A stretch of 64,000 nucleotides of DNA from Polydactylus sextarius (lineage: Eukaryota > Chordata > Actinopteri > Polynemidae), in contig CM028927.1 of NCBI GenBank assembly GCA_016801845.1, positions 7,650,501-7,714,500 of the forward strand. Direction: 5' to 3'. Shown here piece by piece: positions 1-14,900 of this stretch. A model generated the notes under the pieces. That model was not told where the DNA came from, ran no database searches, and saw only the letters and a list, made by a program, of their open reading frames with translations. Every line of letters starts with the position of its first letter. Position 1 is the stretch's first letter. The position numbers were made by a program, and so were the translations under genes.

Positions 1-2896
1 TTGTGGCTCATTAACCTCATAAGGAAACAGAAATTTCATTTTCTTTGAGTCATTTCATAAAAATCATTTATTATCACTGCACTATCACGCAATTATTCTT
101 TGACTGTTATGTAATTAGTAGTCATCGTCAAGCTGTAACTTACTTTTGGGTGTATTTTCACCCCCTTTTTCTTTTTTACCATCTCTGGAGGAAAATATCA
201 GCTGCATAAAACTCTGCTGTGTAGATGGTGTACAGTGCTTTTCTCTGAGAGTAACCACCTGCTGCAGCTTGAAAATATCCTTATGAGAACAGTGAGTAAG
301 GTTGTGTGTTTAAATCCAAAACAATGAGCTGAAAGAGGCTAAATTGCACTCTGAGGCCAATTGCAAATGCAATTTTCTGTGTTACTAAAAAATGACCCTC
401 ATCACATAACTAAATATTCATATGACCCACAGGTAAAATAAAAATCATGATGAGAGCAGCTGTAAGACATTTTCCTGTTCCTAGCATACAACAGTAAATG
501 GCGTTAACTTTGTCACTGCTTCATTAATCATTAACATGCTGGGATTTTATTTTGAAAGTAAACCCAAAAACTTGTTCCAGAAATGGAGCATAAACTATTT
601 AAAAAAAAAAAAAAAAAAAAACTTCAGCAGTGCATTCGTGCTCCATCGCTCTGTGCTCTGTTTGTGCCTTCTGAGTTCCTTAAGTCTTTTATCCCGTATT
701 CTCTTTTCAAAGTCGAGTCACATTTACCATCATTTTCTGTTTTGCAGTTCATGCCCACAGTGTAGTGTGCCGATGGGACCCCGGTGGATTGAGGACTACA
801 GAGTCGCAGAAATAAAGCCCTATAGGTAATGGGTGTTGCAGTGCAATTATATTTTCTTACTGCAAGCTCATGACCACAAAATGCTGCCCCTCATCCATTC
901 TGTTCGCACGCTGCCACAAAAGTAATTTAAACATTTCTTGCCTCCTTCCTGAGGGAGTTTCACTTTATCTGTCCATGAAAAGAACTGGTCTTTACAAACG
1001 CAGACAAGACAAAGAATGCAACTACAGCGACCATCACAACGTTAATAATAACAATATTCACTATCAACAGTAACAATCACTCAGACATGATTATTCTTTA
1101 ACTACACAAGTAAACAGAGTCATTGTTCTGTGGCTACTTAGACCAAACAAGTAGATCGGTCAGACAAATGCTGGAGAAACAAAGTGGATGTCAGGCTCAT
1201 TAGGCCACGAGCAACCGATGCATTTGAGCCAGGTAATGAGAGCGAGGGCCAAGAGGCTTATGTGAGGAGAATGAAAAACGGCCCGAGGTGACATGCTTCT
1301 TGTAATTCTGATTACCGCTTGGACGACACGGTTCATTCACGGATTGTGACTAAAAAGTAACTAAAAAAAATAAATGATTAGAAGTGATAATGAGTGTGTG
1401 TGACACAACAAAAAAAAAAACACTGCAGTAAAAGCTAAGAGCTAAGATTAAGTGAAAACACGGCAAAGTGTGACAAACACAGATAACACTGGTGGTAAAA
1501 TACAAAAAAGGGAGAGGAAGATGAAAACAACAAGCACTCGAGGGAAATGGAAAGAGAACATCTCCTTAGTTAGCGTTTGAGTCGGAAAATGCTCATTATC
1601 ACATTAATAATTGAAAGGACTGACTCTTGACAAGCCTTGATGCCAGCCTCCATCTCCAGAACGACTGTTAATGTCAAGAGGCTTATGGCAAAACATGGGT
1701 TCAAGTATGTAACAATAGAACAATGTTCGCTGTTGTATGAGTTTTGTTTTTTTTTTTTTTTTTTTTTTTGTTCTGAGGACACGCATTAATTCAGAAAGTT
1801 AACAACATCCTGAGTTCAGCTTTCTACAACACCTCATCAAATACCCACTAAAACACACTGAGTTTAAATGTGAAGGAGGTGATTTTTATAATATCCCTCT
1901 CATTAATTCACAGAAATTACAATGACTATAAAACACGTTTAAGCCACACAGTAAAAGTGGAGTAAAATGCTCTAATGTTCTCCTTAAATCCTCCTTTAAG
2001 TACCGAGCTCTAATCAACCATCACACTCTTCAGAAGAAATGTGTTAGCCCAGGAAGTGTGAGGGCTCAAACTGCCGGATCAGGAATGGAGGCACATTTGC
2101 AGAATCACGAAATCCGTATAAACTTTGGCCAAAAATCACATTTCATGATCATGCACACATGATACATAATTCCTCCATACTATTTCTAGTGCTACTGGGC
2201 CAAGAAAGTAGAAAGCTTTGAAAAATATTCGATTTTATTCAGGCATTTTTTTTAAAACTACAATATTTGAACTGCTGCCCACACACCAACACAAACATGT
2301 TCATCTCGCTACAGTCTCTGCCACTTTGAGAACTTGTTTATATTATTCAATTACATTTCTTTCCATGAGTAATTTCTGAGGGTGATGGTAAAGAAGGAAC
2401 AAGTTCATTACAAAATGGATGACCAGTATGCCTTGTGGCCTTGATCATTCAAACAGAAAGCCAAAATATTTTCTGCTTGGATGACAATACCCTGAATTCA
2501 GTCACTGGAGTGAAAAAAAATAAGACAAAGCGAAACTTGAATAAAATAAAAAAAGGCGTTCTTGTGTTTTCGGAGGTTGGTTTGAGCAGCTTGTTTGTGA
2601 GAGACGGCGTGTCAAGAGGTTGTGAAAGAAAGAAAACAACTTAAACAAATGAATGGGTAAACTGCTGAAGCAATGTTCAGGAGTAAAAAGAAAGATCCAA
2701 AATAAACAAGACCAACGTTTTAAATAATGCAGACATTATCTTTCACTCCCACCCCTCCCCCGCCTCCACACCCTCCCTCAATGAGAGAAAGTCAAACAAC
2801 AGGATGTGTGAAGTAAGTGAAGACAACAAGCAGACCATCACATCCAGTCGTGTTTAGTCATTCACTGTGACCCTGTAAACGAGACAATCCACTGAC
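1..2896 (-). other. vps50: vps50 intron 11 (partial)
   Basis: No exon or recognisable transposon was found. It contains homopolymer runs (A about 600-620, T about 1747-1770). The 1140-1340 stretch is less AT-rich and of mixed complexity; it might be a conserved non-coding element, but that is only an impression. Confidence 0.6.
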
Positions 2897-2995
2897 CTGC
2901 GTCTTGCCCAGGAGCGTGTAAGCCAGCTGGACCTTGGTGTAGTGTGAAACATCGAAGTGCTTACAAGTCTTTGACAGGGCGACGTCAAGCTGCTC
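2897..2995 (-). CDS. vps50: vps50 coding exon 11 (residues 235-267)
   Basis: 99 nt, phase 0-0. It encodes EQLDVALSKTCKHFDVSHYT and KVQLAYTLLGKTQ. The donor is gtcagt. The next expected exon (TAMDQLH-like) was looked for between 1 and 2896 and not found, so it should lie outside the window. Confidence 0.95.
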
Positions 2996-5900
2996 CTGGA
3001 GTCAGAAATAGATAGATGACAATAGGGGAAAAAAGGGGTGGGTGCAAAGTGAGGGGAGAAGAAGAGAGAAGAGAGAAGAGAGGGATTATCAATGTTAATA
3101 CCAGGGATTTCACTAGAGATGTGCAGATGTGTAGAGATCACATGAGACAGAGGGGCAGGTAACTGTGAGTGCGCGAGTGTTTGACGAAGAGATAAAAAGA
3201 AGCGTTAGAAAGTAAGACAAGGTTAGTAGGAAGTTAAGGAGCGGAGGAATCTAACAAGCCTGACACATTAAGCTGAGCTCAAAGAATAGAGAGCTGACGA
3301 AGGCGAAGTCATCAAACGCCTCACGTCGCCGCGTTTTCTCACGCCTGCCCTTGAACATAACATAACGCGACTACAGCTGACCTGACAAACTTTCAAGAAC
3401 TACATGAGAGGAACGAACTTGGCAGTGATGTAGTTTACTCAAATTTATTGTCTCATAAAGTTTGAGGAAAGGTCACTGATGGTTTGAAACCACAGTGTGT
3501 AGAGATGGAAAACTCATCTTTGGCATCGCTCAGTGTTCGTATCAAAAAAAAAAAAAAAAAAAAAAAAAACATTTGTTTTGGTAGACACCAATACACATAT
3601 GCATATGGGACTTTGATTTCTGCAATAATCTTATAAGAAACATACAAAAATATCTCAAATCTACAAAAAACTAAATGATTGTTTTTGTTTATTTCACATT
3701 TCATTAGAATTGATGTACATATTTGTCAACGGGGGAGTGCAACACTCCTACTTCTTGTGTACGCACAAAATTGTAAGTAATTAATCTCTTCAAGCGCAAC
3801 AGCAGCAGCAGCGCAGAGTAAATTGCTTTGCATGTTATTTATCACACACACAGGTAACTCAGCGCGGCTAGAGATGAAACATATATAATTTACTGCGCTT
3901 GTACACTCGCAATAATGACTTTCTGAAAGTGTCAACATTTGCCAGAGCAGGAACAAGGAAGCAAAACTATCAAAATGTTACAATGAAGTAGAGAATGCGT
4001 CTTTCAGATGAGGGCTTTGGGAAAATGACTAGGTTTAGAGCAACATATTATTCATTGCCAAAAGAATTTTTACTGATATCGCTCTCTAATAATGGAATTA
4101 GAGAAGCACATACCTCGATTTGTTCCAGAGTATCTTGTAGTTTGGAATTTAATTCACTGTAGGTGAAAAAAAAAGAAGAAGATTAGGTTATTGAGGAAAA
4201 GTTCTCTAACTGTCATTACATTTTGTTTAACATATTTATTCGTTGAAAATTAAAAGAAAATCCTACAGATTACTAGAATCTCTAAATTTCCTAGCAACAA
4301 TAAAATAATAAAAAATGAAGTTAAAGTAAAATAATAATAATAATAAAACCAAAAATATTACACTTTAAATTACATGAAAAAATATCCCCATTTCATCTTT
4401 AACCACCAGAAAAAACAAACAAAACAAAAAAAAATTACATTAATTCTGACCATTCAGTTATGAAAGATACAATCAGAGATTCTTTTAACAACTAAAACAC
4501 AATGACACCGTTAAAATTCTGCTTCTTCATACAAACAGGGCAACAGAAAGAGGAGAAATATCATGACTGTGTCTAATTTATCACGTTCAAAAAAGGCAAG
4601 AAAGAGTTAAATTCTTTTGTATTTCAAATGTTTGTCTCCTTTTTAATTTCTATTATAAATAAATAACAATAATAATAATAAATGGCGCTAGCGTGTGTGT
4701 GTCTGTGCATGTACCAGACTATTCTAGAAGTAAAACGCCTACGCATCCTTGAAGCTTCCCGGATTTTGCCACATCCTGAGAAACGCTTTCAACTCAGAGA
4801 GGCTGAGAGGCAGCAACAGAAACGACGAATACTTTGTTCATCCCAAGACGCTGATTCAAATTCCCTTGTGACTCCCAACCCCCCTCCCCCTGCTCTCCAA
4901 CCATTCATAATCATCCTCTGTCCCACCCTTTCCATGCCTCTGTCCCTGCTTTGCTTGGGGTCTTTTTCAGGTCAGCCCACACTTACGGTCGCCCAAGGGA
5001 GAAAGCGTCCTTAAAAATTTACTAATTAGGCTTCCTAGCTCGGGGATAGGGAGTGAGAAGAGTGAAGAGGAGGGAGAAACTGAGAGCAGACTGCAGATTG
5101 AGTCCCACAGGTCACTGCAGAACAGGTATCAAAATGAATGTGCCGCTTTCAAACTTGACGCATCGTAATTCTTTTTGTGTGAGAAATACCGTCCATGGGT
5201 AAAGGATAGAAACCCACGGCAAGTGAAAAACAACTCTTAACAAATATTCAAACATAGTCAAGAGGCTGTTCTCATGTACTAGAGGCTGATGAGGTATGAA
5301 GGAAGCATCACTATGACAATAATGTTCAGGGGATCAAGGTGAAATGATAGATGAATAGGAAATGAGGCAAACGCCAGCACCACCATTTTTACATTGTAAA
5401 GATGCTGATATTAATGTGAGGGTTAAGAGGCTGATACCTACACACCATCAGACCACTCACAATCTCCATGACTACCGTAGTACTGAATCAAACAGGCCTG
5501 CATCTCAACCAGCACTGATAAAAATCCTGCTCAGCTACAGTTAGTTAAGTCAAACCCGGTGTCCCCAGAGGAAACCACAGGTGGAGGCCAAGACAAAGGC
5601 AAACAAAGAACAAAAAGAAGTTGGTAATTTGGATGAGCTACAGTGAGGTGAACTAATCAATGCCAGGTCTTGGCTGCTGAAGAAATGCATCTGAATGTCC
5701 ATATGCGAGGCTCAGGAGAAAATTAAACAAAGGCTTTAGAGATTTGGCAGCCAGACTAAGGAGATACAGCAGAGGAGCAGAGGCCAGCAGGATAAATGCC
5801 CTGTTCATCACAAAACGTTCTAGTGAACTCCCACACACTGCAGTACGGTAAAGTACAATGAGCTCACGACAAGCTGAGTAGACCATATTGGAAGATCATA

Positions 5901-8900
5901 GGAGAGGAGGGAACAAAATTCATCCCACAAGACTTAGTGCTCAGGGGCTAATGCAGCTGAGAATGAAGTGGACCATTACACTTTCCCAGAACAGAAACCG
6001 CTACCATCACAGCACGGCAGACAGCCAACAATAGTTAATACACATTAAGAAGGAACCTGGCAGGACTCACCCCTTCTGGTTAAAGACAGCTAAGCGTGCA
6101 TATTAAAAGAATAGTGCAAAATCCCTGCTTAGCACAGTTAGCTTAGCTTCAAATATTAGAGGAAAAAACTGCTAGTTTGTGTCTTTCAAAAGTTCAAAAC
6201 TACTTGCTCCCTGACTGCTTTACTGTTCTGAGAAACAGTTACACTACTGCTTTCATTTCCCCAAAAAGGTCAAACAATTATTTTAAAATTAGCAGAACAA
6301 ATAGACACCACTCTGACACTTTACAATATGTTTAAAACGAGACTGTAAATGTTCACCTTATTACAAATGTCCAGTGTTCATGTGTGTTTTAATGGAGCTC
6401 CTCCCGACACACTGACACCCCTACCATGATCAAACAGAATGCATAAATAACAAATGAGGAGGAAAAAAAAGCCTAATTAACAATCTGCTCCCTGCAGGAA
6501 GCGAGAGGATTGAAACCGAGTTACGTAGAAATCCGGGAGTTTTATCTTCACGCTATTTTCAATTATCAGCCAATTGGTGTCCACGGGGCCTTGAGGCAAG
6601 TCCCTCTACGGCGTCTTGCTGACTCGTTAAACAGTCGATGTGTGCTGTGCTTTAAGGGTGGGCCAGATGCTCAGATTTTTTTTAAAGCCATTTTTTTGCT
6701 GCAGAAGATATGTCAGCTAATTTTGCTACAGATATATCCTTACTACCTTAAAGGGCTTTAGGTTTAGGTTTAGTATTGCACAGTTCTTTTTTTTTAATGT
6801 TATAACTAATAAAACCTGCGGTGATTAGTCTGTCTGTTATACTGACTGTTCACTTCAATAGCTTATGGGGAAATCTGATTAAACACAAACATTCGGAGAG
6901 GAGATATCCTGTCGGACAAAAACACATTTGTTGAATAACTTCTGCACTCTGTCATAATTACTCAAAATGAAAAGAACTGTGGCTGCAAATAAACAAAGAT
7001 TTAATCGTAACATCTTCTTTCTTAGAAGTTTAGAAACATCGCTGAGAAAGTGATGTTGTTGAAACATAGAGGAGACAAACTCATCATTGTTTAGTCAGAT
7101 TTGTGTTTGTGTGAAAGCAAAGTGACAAAACATCCCTGGAGTGACATATCGTTCAGGACAAAGTTCTGACTCAGAAAATGTTCCTGTTGTTGTTAGTAGC
7201 AGGTAGAGGCTTTAAGATGATCTCTAAAGTGTTGTCACAAACACAGTGTTACACACTACTACAACTGTTACATATGGAAAACCTTTTAAAAAAAATCTGC
7301 TCTCGGACACACTCACCCAGTCTCCAAAAGAACATATACTACAAGAGACAGAAGGCCTTGTGTCTCTGAATAAATCGGTGACATGCGGTGTCATGTCAGG
7401 CGAAATTGTTTACGCGTGTGAGTCTGCAAACACCAGTGACACAGATATTAACACAAAAGCCCTCTGCCCTTCTTCTCGCTGTTCTCCTCTTGAACATGCA
7501 GCTGAACTGTTCTGTCCTTTCGAATAAATTAGAATACCTGGACAAACCACCTCCCTCAATACTAAGACGGCAATTAGCCAGCAATGAAAGTGGAGAACTG
7601 GGGGTAGATTCACCTGGAATAACCTATTCTAGGTGAATTCTATTGTACTTTTTACTTGTAGTAGGGAAAAATCATATACACTTATATATTCATACATCAT
7701 ATATACGTGAACAAAATGTTTGACAAAATGTAGCAAAAATCGCAAATTCTCCAGAGTGAGTTTTTTGATAAAAAAGAGCTGACACTTAGTATGAACAATG
7801 TAATATAGGTAAGCGATTATGAACCAATAATCTAATTCCCACTATGACAAAGCAGATACTCATTATCAGGGTTTGATCACAATTTAAGTTTGGGAACAAT
7901 TAAATAAAAAAGTGCAAATAAGTGTAAATATTTAATTTTGGCTCCGTACACATTATGTATGCACTGCAAGCTCAAAGTCAACCAGATTATCCCAAAGCGA
8001 CACCTCTCAGCATCATCATGACACAATGACAATATATAAAATACTAAAAAAAAAAATCTTATTTGCCTTATTTATATAATTATTGTTTATTCTCTCATCA
8101 GTGATGTAATCTGTCATTTATAATCTGGTATTATGTTATGCAAATGAGAACTGAGATGTTTGCTCTTACTTCTGTTTGCTCACAATGCCACAGAGAGGAT
8201 CTAGACTAGATTACACCTTTTTTATCCCAACATCACAGGAGAGTTAACAGTTTATGAACTCAGTGCTGACATGGGTAGAGGGCATGGGGTGGGTGGTGAT
8301 GGTCTTGAGATACCCAGCAGTTGCCTACGTGGACCTGCCTGATGAAAATGTGCAGAGACGGAGCAAGTGTCTTGTCGAGAAAACAATAATGACGTTTAAA
8401 AAGCCAGGGGACGGGGGGTACAAAGCAGGGACAGAAGAAAAACAAAGCCTCCATATAGGACATTCAACAAGGCATGGAAAAACATAGCTTCAAGGTTAAA
8501 CCAAAGTGCGGCAGACCGGCAAGTAACTGCCTCAAGAGGGAAATGCTGCAGTAAAGCTTGTAGCAATATTGGCCAGAGAGTGTAAGCAAAATGTGCGTGC
8601 TAATATAAAAGTGTGATAATGAACCAATGCTAATTTAAAAAAAAAACTACTATTTTCAGGAAGTGGGATTAGCATTATTGCAAAAGAAAAAAGAAAGCTG
8701 TAAGGAATGTCTGAATGTGCGTCCAAACTAAATGTGAATGTAGAGACAGGCAGGTTGAAGTGTGTGTGTGTGGTTGTGTGTGTGTGTTATCATCGGTGGC
8801 AAATGGTGCAGGAGTCTATTCTGCACACACCTCCGTCACAGTACATTCAGCAGAGCCTCATCATGGACAGGGAACGACATTAGTAGTAAATTATTGACAC

Positions 8901-11900
8901 AGTGAAAAGAAAAAGCGATAAACACACAATTAAATAGGTGCTGCAACTCTGACAAAAACACTCGGAGAAATTTTTCCTAATCACAGTAATTTCCTGTGCA
9001 TAATACTGCTTTATTGATCCCAGTTTTTTGTCTGTCATTGTCTTCAGCTACGCTGTTAATGTACTGAGGTGAGTGAATATAACTGTTAGACTGACAATAC
9101 CACCACCTCAGGAAGTGTTGACAACAGTTTACCAAATGCTTTTTTTCTCTCTTTTGTCACTTTTTATCAAGAGTTTGGTTTGAAACTTTGGGAGGAAACT
9201 CAGTTTTTTTTTTTTGTTTTTTTTGTTTTAAAGGTCAGAATCTACATGATGCAACATGTATTAATGGGATGTTAGACCACCTCTCCCCGCAGGTTACGGT
9301 GCTGGAAGTTGAGCACAGCATGTGCAGTACATGGAGCGTCACACTGTTTTGTGACATAAGAGACTGCTCCACAAATAGAAACAAACACACACACACACTC
9401 ACGCACACACATGCACACCTTTTCATACAATAACCTACGTGGATCTATACATGGTGTCGCTATAGGAGGGCGGAAGCCAAGCAAAGACATGTATCCTCGA
9501 TCAATGCTTAATCGAAACATTAAAAAAAAAAAAAAAAAAGAGCACCGGGGCACCCACCTACTGCTACAAACTGAGCACAATTACACAGGAAACCCTCTGG
9601 CATTCAATATATTCCTATGTGTGCTCAGAAGAGCAATCTTAACATTCAGATGCTTATACACAATAAACTTCAATACACACTTCTATTTGGTGACGCTCTG
9701 TCAAAAATGGTTGTTATTCTTACAAAAGAGGAGAGTGGAGAGAAAGACGTTTGTTGTGACAGTCATGTGGGGCCATTAAAGGCATCATTGTGTTACCCTT
9801 GTGGGTTCAGCCGCCTCTATCTCATAAGCTGATATTCTTCAATGCAGCGACTGTTCCAGAATTGAAGGCAATCACCGCAGAACGCACTCGTATTCAATGG
9901 TAATGTCCTGTTTTAGACATTTTTCGCCAAGCTAAAAGCCCATCAACAATGTCTGCCGATAGTAAAAAAAACTGCTTTGATGGTATAAAAATGGCTACAA
10001 GGCAAAAAAAAGTGCCCTTATTAGAGTTTATTAAATTTCAAACTTGAGATAGAAAGGTTGAAAAGAGAAAACATGTCAATATTTGACCTGTGATTAAAAC
10101 AGAAATGGTCACGATTTAAAGGAGACCGTGCCGACTTTTGTCAATATAAGCAGTGTTGACATCATTTGCTGAATGATCGCATTTATGTCACATTCATGTC
10201 AAGAAAGGTCAGAAGACTTTACATCCAGCCACAGTAAACAAGTCCCTGTCTATTCCTATTTAGATACAACTAAATATCTGTGTCAGTCTGCTCATACTGT
10301 ACCTGATGCAGCTGTAGTGTTTAAAGGTACTGGCAGCCTTCTGACACTCCAGACACAGCTGGATTGCACCTGGGTAGTCTTCCTCCTACGGGAAAAGAAA
10401 TGCGACATCATCTAATCACATGTTAAGAGAAAAAAACAGGCTGCTTTAATGCAGAGTACAGTCTGTAGCCATTTCAAAAACATCAAATCAGAAGTAAAGT
10501 GCATCTCTCTTCATTATGACAAAATGTTCTGTTTGACTTTCTTCCTCGCATCAGTTTTTTTTTTCTGCTTCAGTCTGCTCTGAAATTGTTCTTACAGCAG
10601 ATACTCTGCAGAAAAACCAAGAAGGACACTCAGTGGTTGTTAAAATCACTCTATATCGCTACAGCTGACCTTCACAATTGATACAGATATTTTAGGAGTT
10701 TCTAGTCTTGTTGTGGATTTGGTTTTCAATGAAGAATCCCTACTGAGTTTTGACCTTTCAAGTCATTTATATGTCTGTGTGAATGTGTGTGTGTGTTAAT
10801 TACAATACCTCAAGCATCTCACTGAGTCTCACATCTGTTCTTTGCTGCGAAAGGAAGAATGACAAGAGGAAAACAGTATTAAATCATCAACAGACCACAA
10901 ACTACTGTAGAGTTAGTTACGTAGCTTTCCTGCTGTGACAGTGGTGGTAAAATCTTTTTATGATTGCAGTCGGAGCAAATGATTAAAGCACATGATTAAG
11001 AAATGTGTTTGTTTTAATTTTAAGCAGAGCGGAGGAACAGTTGAGACGATTATCATAGACTGTATTGATTTATATCAAAACAGCGAAATAACACACAGTG
11101 TTTATGACAGTATTTTAGAAACAGCTCTGGGTGGAATCATGATTGCAACAAAAACGTTGACAGGGAAATTAAAACTTTTCATCAGGACTTCGTCATACGT
11201 GATTTATGTTGCATGTTCGAAACAGAACTTAATCAACTGTAATGATACAAAAAAAAATAGCTGTGTATAGACGGGTATGCTTATTGCTTTAAAATAGCTC
11301 AGTTTTACTTTATGAATTCAATGATTCACAGTGAAGACTAGAACAATGTGTGCAGGGCATGACAGCCTTGTTGGCAGGTACTAATTTGATTTTGGAGATG
11401 AACCAAATCAGAATAATAATTCATGCAGAACTAATTCAGACTTCTTTAGGAGACTTTAGCAGGCAGATGTTTCTTTAGTCTTAGTGGCCAAATACTTCTT
11501 TGTCTTCTTTTACACTAGCACAATATACAGTTTAGAACAAAATACAAGCATATTAACAGAACATGTGAATTTTACCAGTGTCTTTATGGTCCTCAGTGAT
11601 TTGAGCAAGCCTGTTAGCAGTTGTCGTCTTCTCTGATTGGCCAACAGGCCCAGACTGGCTTCTGTGAATCCTTCCTTTGCAACGCTCAGTTGTCTGCACA
11701 CAAGACGTCAAATTAAAAGGGAGAATCTAACATCAGTTGACGTTAACATTACCGTGTTGTTGCTGTCATTTAAAAAGTGCGACACGGGACAATTGATTCA
11801 CCATAGAACCATCATGAGTAATGGCGTGGTTTTGATTGCTACTAAAACAAGACAGAATCGTTCATCATTTGAAGTTATGTTGGAATAATGAGAATCAACG

Positions 11901-14900
11901 AAAGGAAGGAACAGTTACTATAAGTGATGTAGTTGTGTGTTGAATGGGCTATTTGAGGAGCTATTTCATTTAATGAATAGGCAACGTATGTAATAGAACA
12001 CTATTACCTTCTTGCGTTAGTGCAAATGACTGCTGCCAGCTGCAAGTTGGTCTGTAAAGCTGTCACTCTCTCCAGTTCCTGAGAAGAAAGACAAAGGAAG
12101 TGGGAAAAAATGACTAAATTGATTTAACTGCATGTTACATCTCTGAACTCCACGACATTTATTTTTCTTTCTATATTTTTTTTTTTGAATATGTAAAAAA
12201 TCAAGAACATAAAAAGAAAACAAGATTGCAATGGTTTATATACTGTTGGTTTGGTTACACTGTCGTCAAGGAGATACATCACCAATAACATAGATCATTT
12301 CCACAAACTAAGCACTGTAGTCATGAATGGTAATGTTTGCACACCCACGTACCGGTATAACAGAGCACTCTTCTGTGACATGCATCCTGCTGTGAGCACT
12401 TCACGACAACAAACATTATAGATGATGTTATATTAACACATATATCAAATATATAGAAGTGTTAAAGACAGAAAACCTTCCTTTCTTCAGAGCTTTCGCA
12501 TTTAAACAAGGATCAATGAGCTCTGATCTCTCAGAGTTCAATCATTATGCCACTTCAATGACCTCTGCACAGAACAAACACGCCCTCAGTCAAAGTAGGA
12601 CCGAAGGGGGAAATTGCTTTACTCTTACATTTTCTACTTTTCTCATCCTCTTTGTATTTATATTTTCTTGATCTGCCAGATGTCATGCCCGAGGTGCGAG
12701 ACGATCGTTCTTTGATGTTTGATTTTTTTTTTTTTTTTTTTTAAATGCGGTATCACCCGTTTGCAAAAAAAAAAAAAAAAAAAAGATCCAGTGTCTTCAT
12801 AACACTGTCAGATATAAAACAACCTTTTATTAACAGAATATGGTCCGGAGAAATTCATTTTCGACGGTAATAAAAATAAAGACAACAACGAAAAACACAA
12901 AGTGGCGCCTCAGCTGCGGGTACGAGATCAATGATTTCATTTAAACTAATCTGCCCTCATGATCTCCTGTGTTGTCAAAGACTTGACAAGTGCTCAGAAC
13001 AGTCTGCAAGGGTTGATGTAACAGTGAGAGTTTTTCTTCGAAGGGATAAGCATCATGGGAATCTTGTTTTTTCTAGTCAGAGCTGACGAAACTGAAATTT
13101 CTGCCACAACGTTACCCCTAATTATGAATCTTTCATAAACAGTTTTAAGAAGGTTATGATGGGGTAAACATCAATACGGTGCTTTTGCTTCGTTCTGTGT
13201 AAAAGCAGCTTGAACATACACGCATAGCTTCAAACCGAAACACACAGACACACCTGCTCGACACACTGAACACTCAGTTTATAGCCTGAGGCTCCAATTT
13301 GTTGTTATACCACAGCTCTGAGCAATTTATCCAGTCTGTAAGCTACAGTTAACCTGACTGACAACGGGTTTGATCACTTTAGCTCATGTAAGAGTAGATA
13401 GTAACTGGTGCAATTTTTCAGCCAGGGTTTAGAGGATAAAAAACAGGTTGAACAGCAGGTATGCATGGGTGGGATTTACCTCAAACAGACACATTGGGAT
13501 AAAGTAAATAAAGGCAAAATTTCACAGTAATATCCGTGCACAGTGGATCTCTAGTTACTGTATACATAGGGGAAAGCAGAGCCTACTCATGTGCAATTAA
13601 ACTATACAACCCGACTCCTACAGTGTCCAAAAACACAGTTCGGGTGTGGGAAGTGAAGGTCAAGGAGGAGAAGATGTTTAGTAACAGGGGAGATTTTTTT
13701 TTCCTGCTTCTTTATTCATATATTCATAAGAGGTCCTCCCTGTGGCCCTGCAGCGCATTGACTATGCACTGACTCCCTGTTAGCCATGCTGCCTACACAT
13801 TATAATGATGGTCCTGTTTGGGGCCCGGTCCTGGTTGCTGCTTCACACTGAGGTGAAAACAAAGGTGAATGACACTTAGGACACACAAGTGTAGGGACAG
13901 CTTTTGCAAACAGTGTGTTCATGTCTCTGTCGTTACATACATTAATCTAAACATTATGTGAGACTACACCTCCACCTGATTTCCACATCTCTACAACATC
14001 CAGCTCCTGTCAAATTCTCCCCCATGGAACAACCTTAAGATCACCAGGTAATTGCCAAGTATAAACCACAAAGGTTGGACAAATTACCAATATCTTTCCC
14101 AGGGCAACTAGGAAACACAAACAAAGTCACCACTGGTAACTGTGATGAAGTGTTTCCAGTGGGAAATAATTGAATACCAGTCTGACTCCATTCTTGTGAG
14201 TGACCCGGTCAGGGCTACCTAGTACAAATTCATTACAACCTGGCGACCTCTCTTTCCTCACAAGTCTGAGGGTCGTGCAGTTTGGCCACTCAATTGTAAA
14301 ATGTCTGAGATGAGATAAGAGAGGGCAGTTATTTTTAAATGATCTTACTACCTGTTTTATTTGGAGTTTAACTGGGTCACAACTTAAACTTATGGAAAAC
14401 AGAGGCAGGGTGAAAAAAACAGAACAGAAAGAAAACGATTGAAGAGAATTGAGTACCTGAAAATATACATTGTTAATTATTTATCAGTCATTTAAATAAT
14501 GACCTCCATATAATCTGGCCCAAGGGAAACTAATCACACTTCTCCGAGTGCAAGCAGCAGCCAATTGTAGCTGAAGGGCTGATACAGGAATCAGAATCAT
14601 CCACCAACAAAATAAAGGTTAGACACTAAACTGAAATGAGTCACATCACGTCAGACACTTACCTGGCTCTCTCTCCAAGCATGGAGGCATGAGTATACGT
14701 GTTCATGATATTTATATGTTCACCACTGTGTTGTTTTACGCACAAGCACTGCGGTGTGTATGAGCAACAGAACGCAGTCTGTAAAAAAATTTTCTCAGCA
14801 GTGATAAAAAATAAACCCAACAAAAAAAAAAACATCAAGTGGTACTTCAGCTGTGTCTGCAAGATCAATGATCCTATTGAAACCAACCTGCCCTCATGAT

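Larger units (their letters stand above)
10386..12007 (-). other. vps50: vps50 introns 8, 7 and 6 (short)
   Basis: Introns of 423, 731 and 314 bp separate the compact exon 6-9 cluster. Nothing else was recognised. Confidence 0.7.

Noticed and set aside
6105..6150. Faint similarity to a fish repeat containing GTTAGCTTAGC
   Set aside because: Only about 40 bases are alignable by eye, too little to claim an element.
6755..6775. TTTAGG tandem units resembling telomere repeat
   Set aside because: Three imperfect units only, and the unit is not vertebrate TTAGGG in a proper array.
9411..9779. 122-codon open frame inside vps50 intron 9
   Set aside because: Crosses an A-run coding for lysines, has no recognisable domain and lies antisense in an intron.
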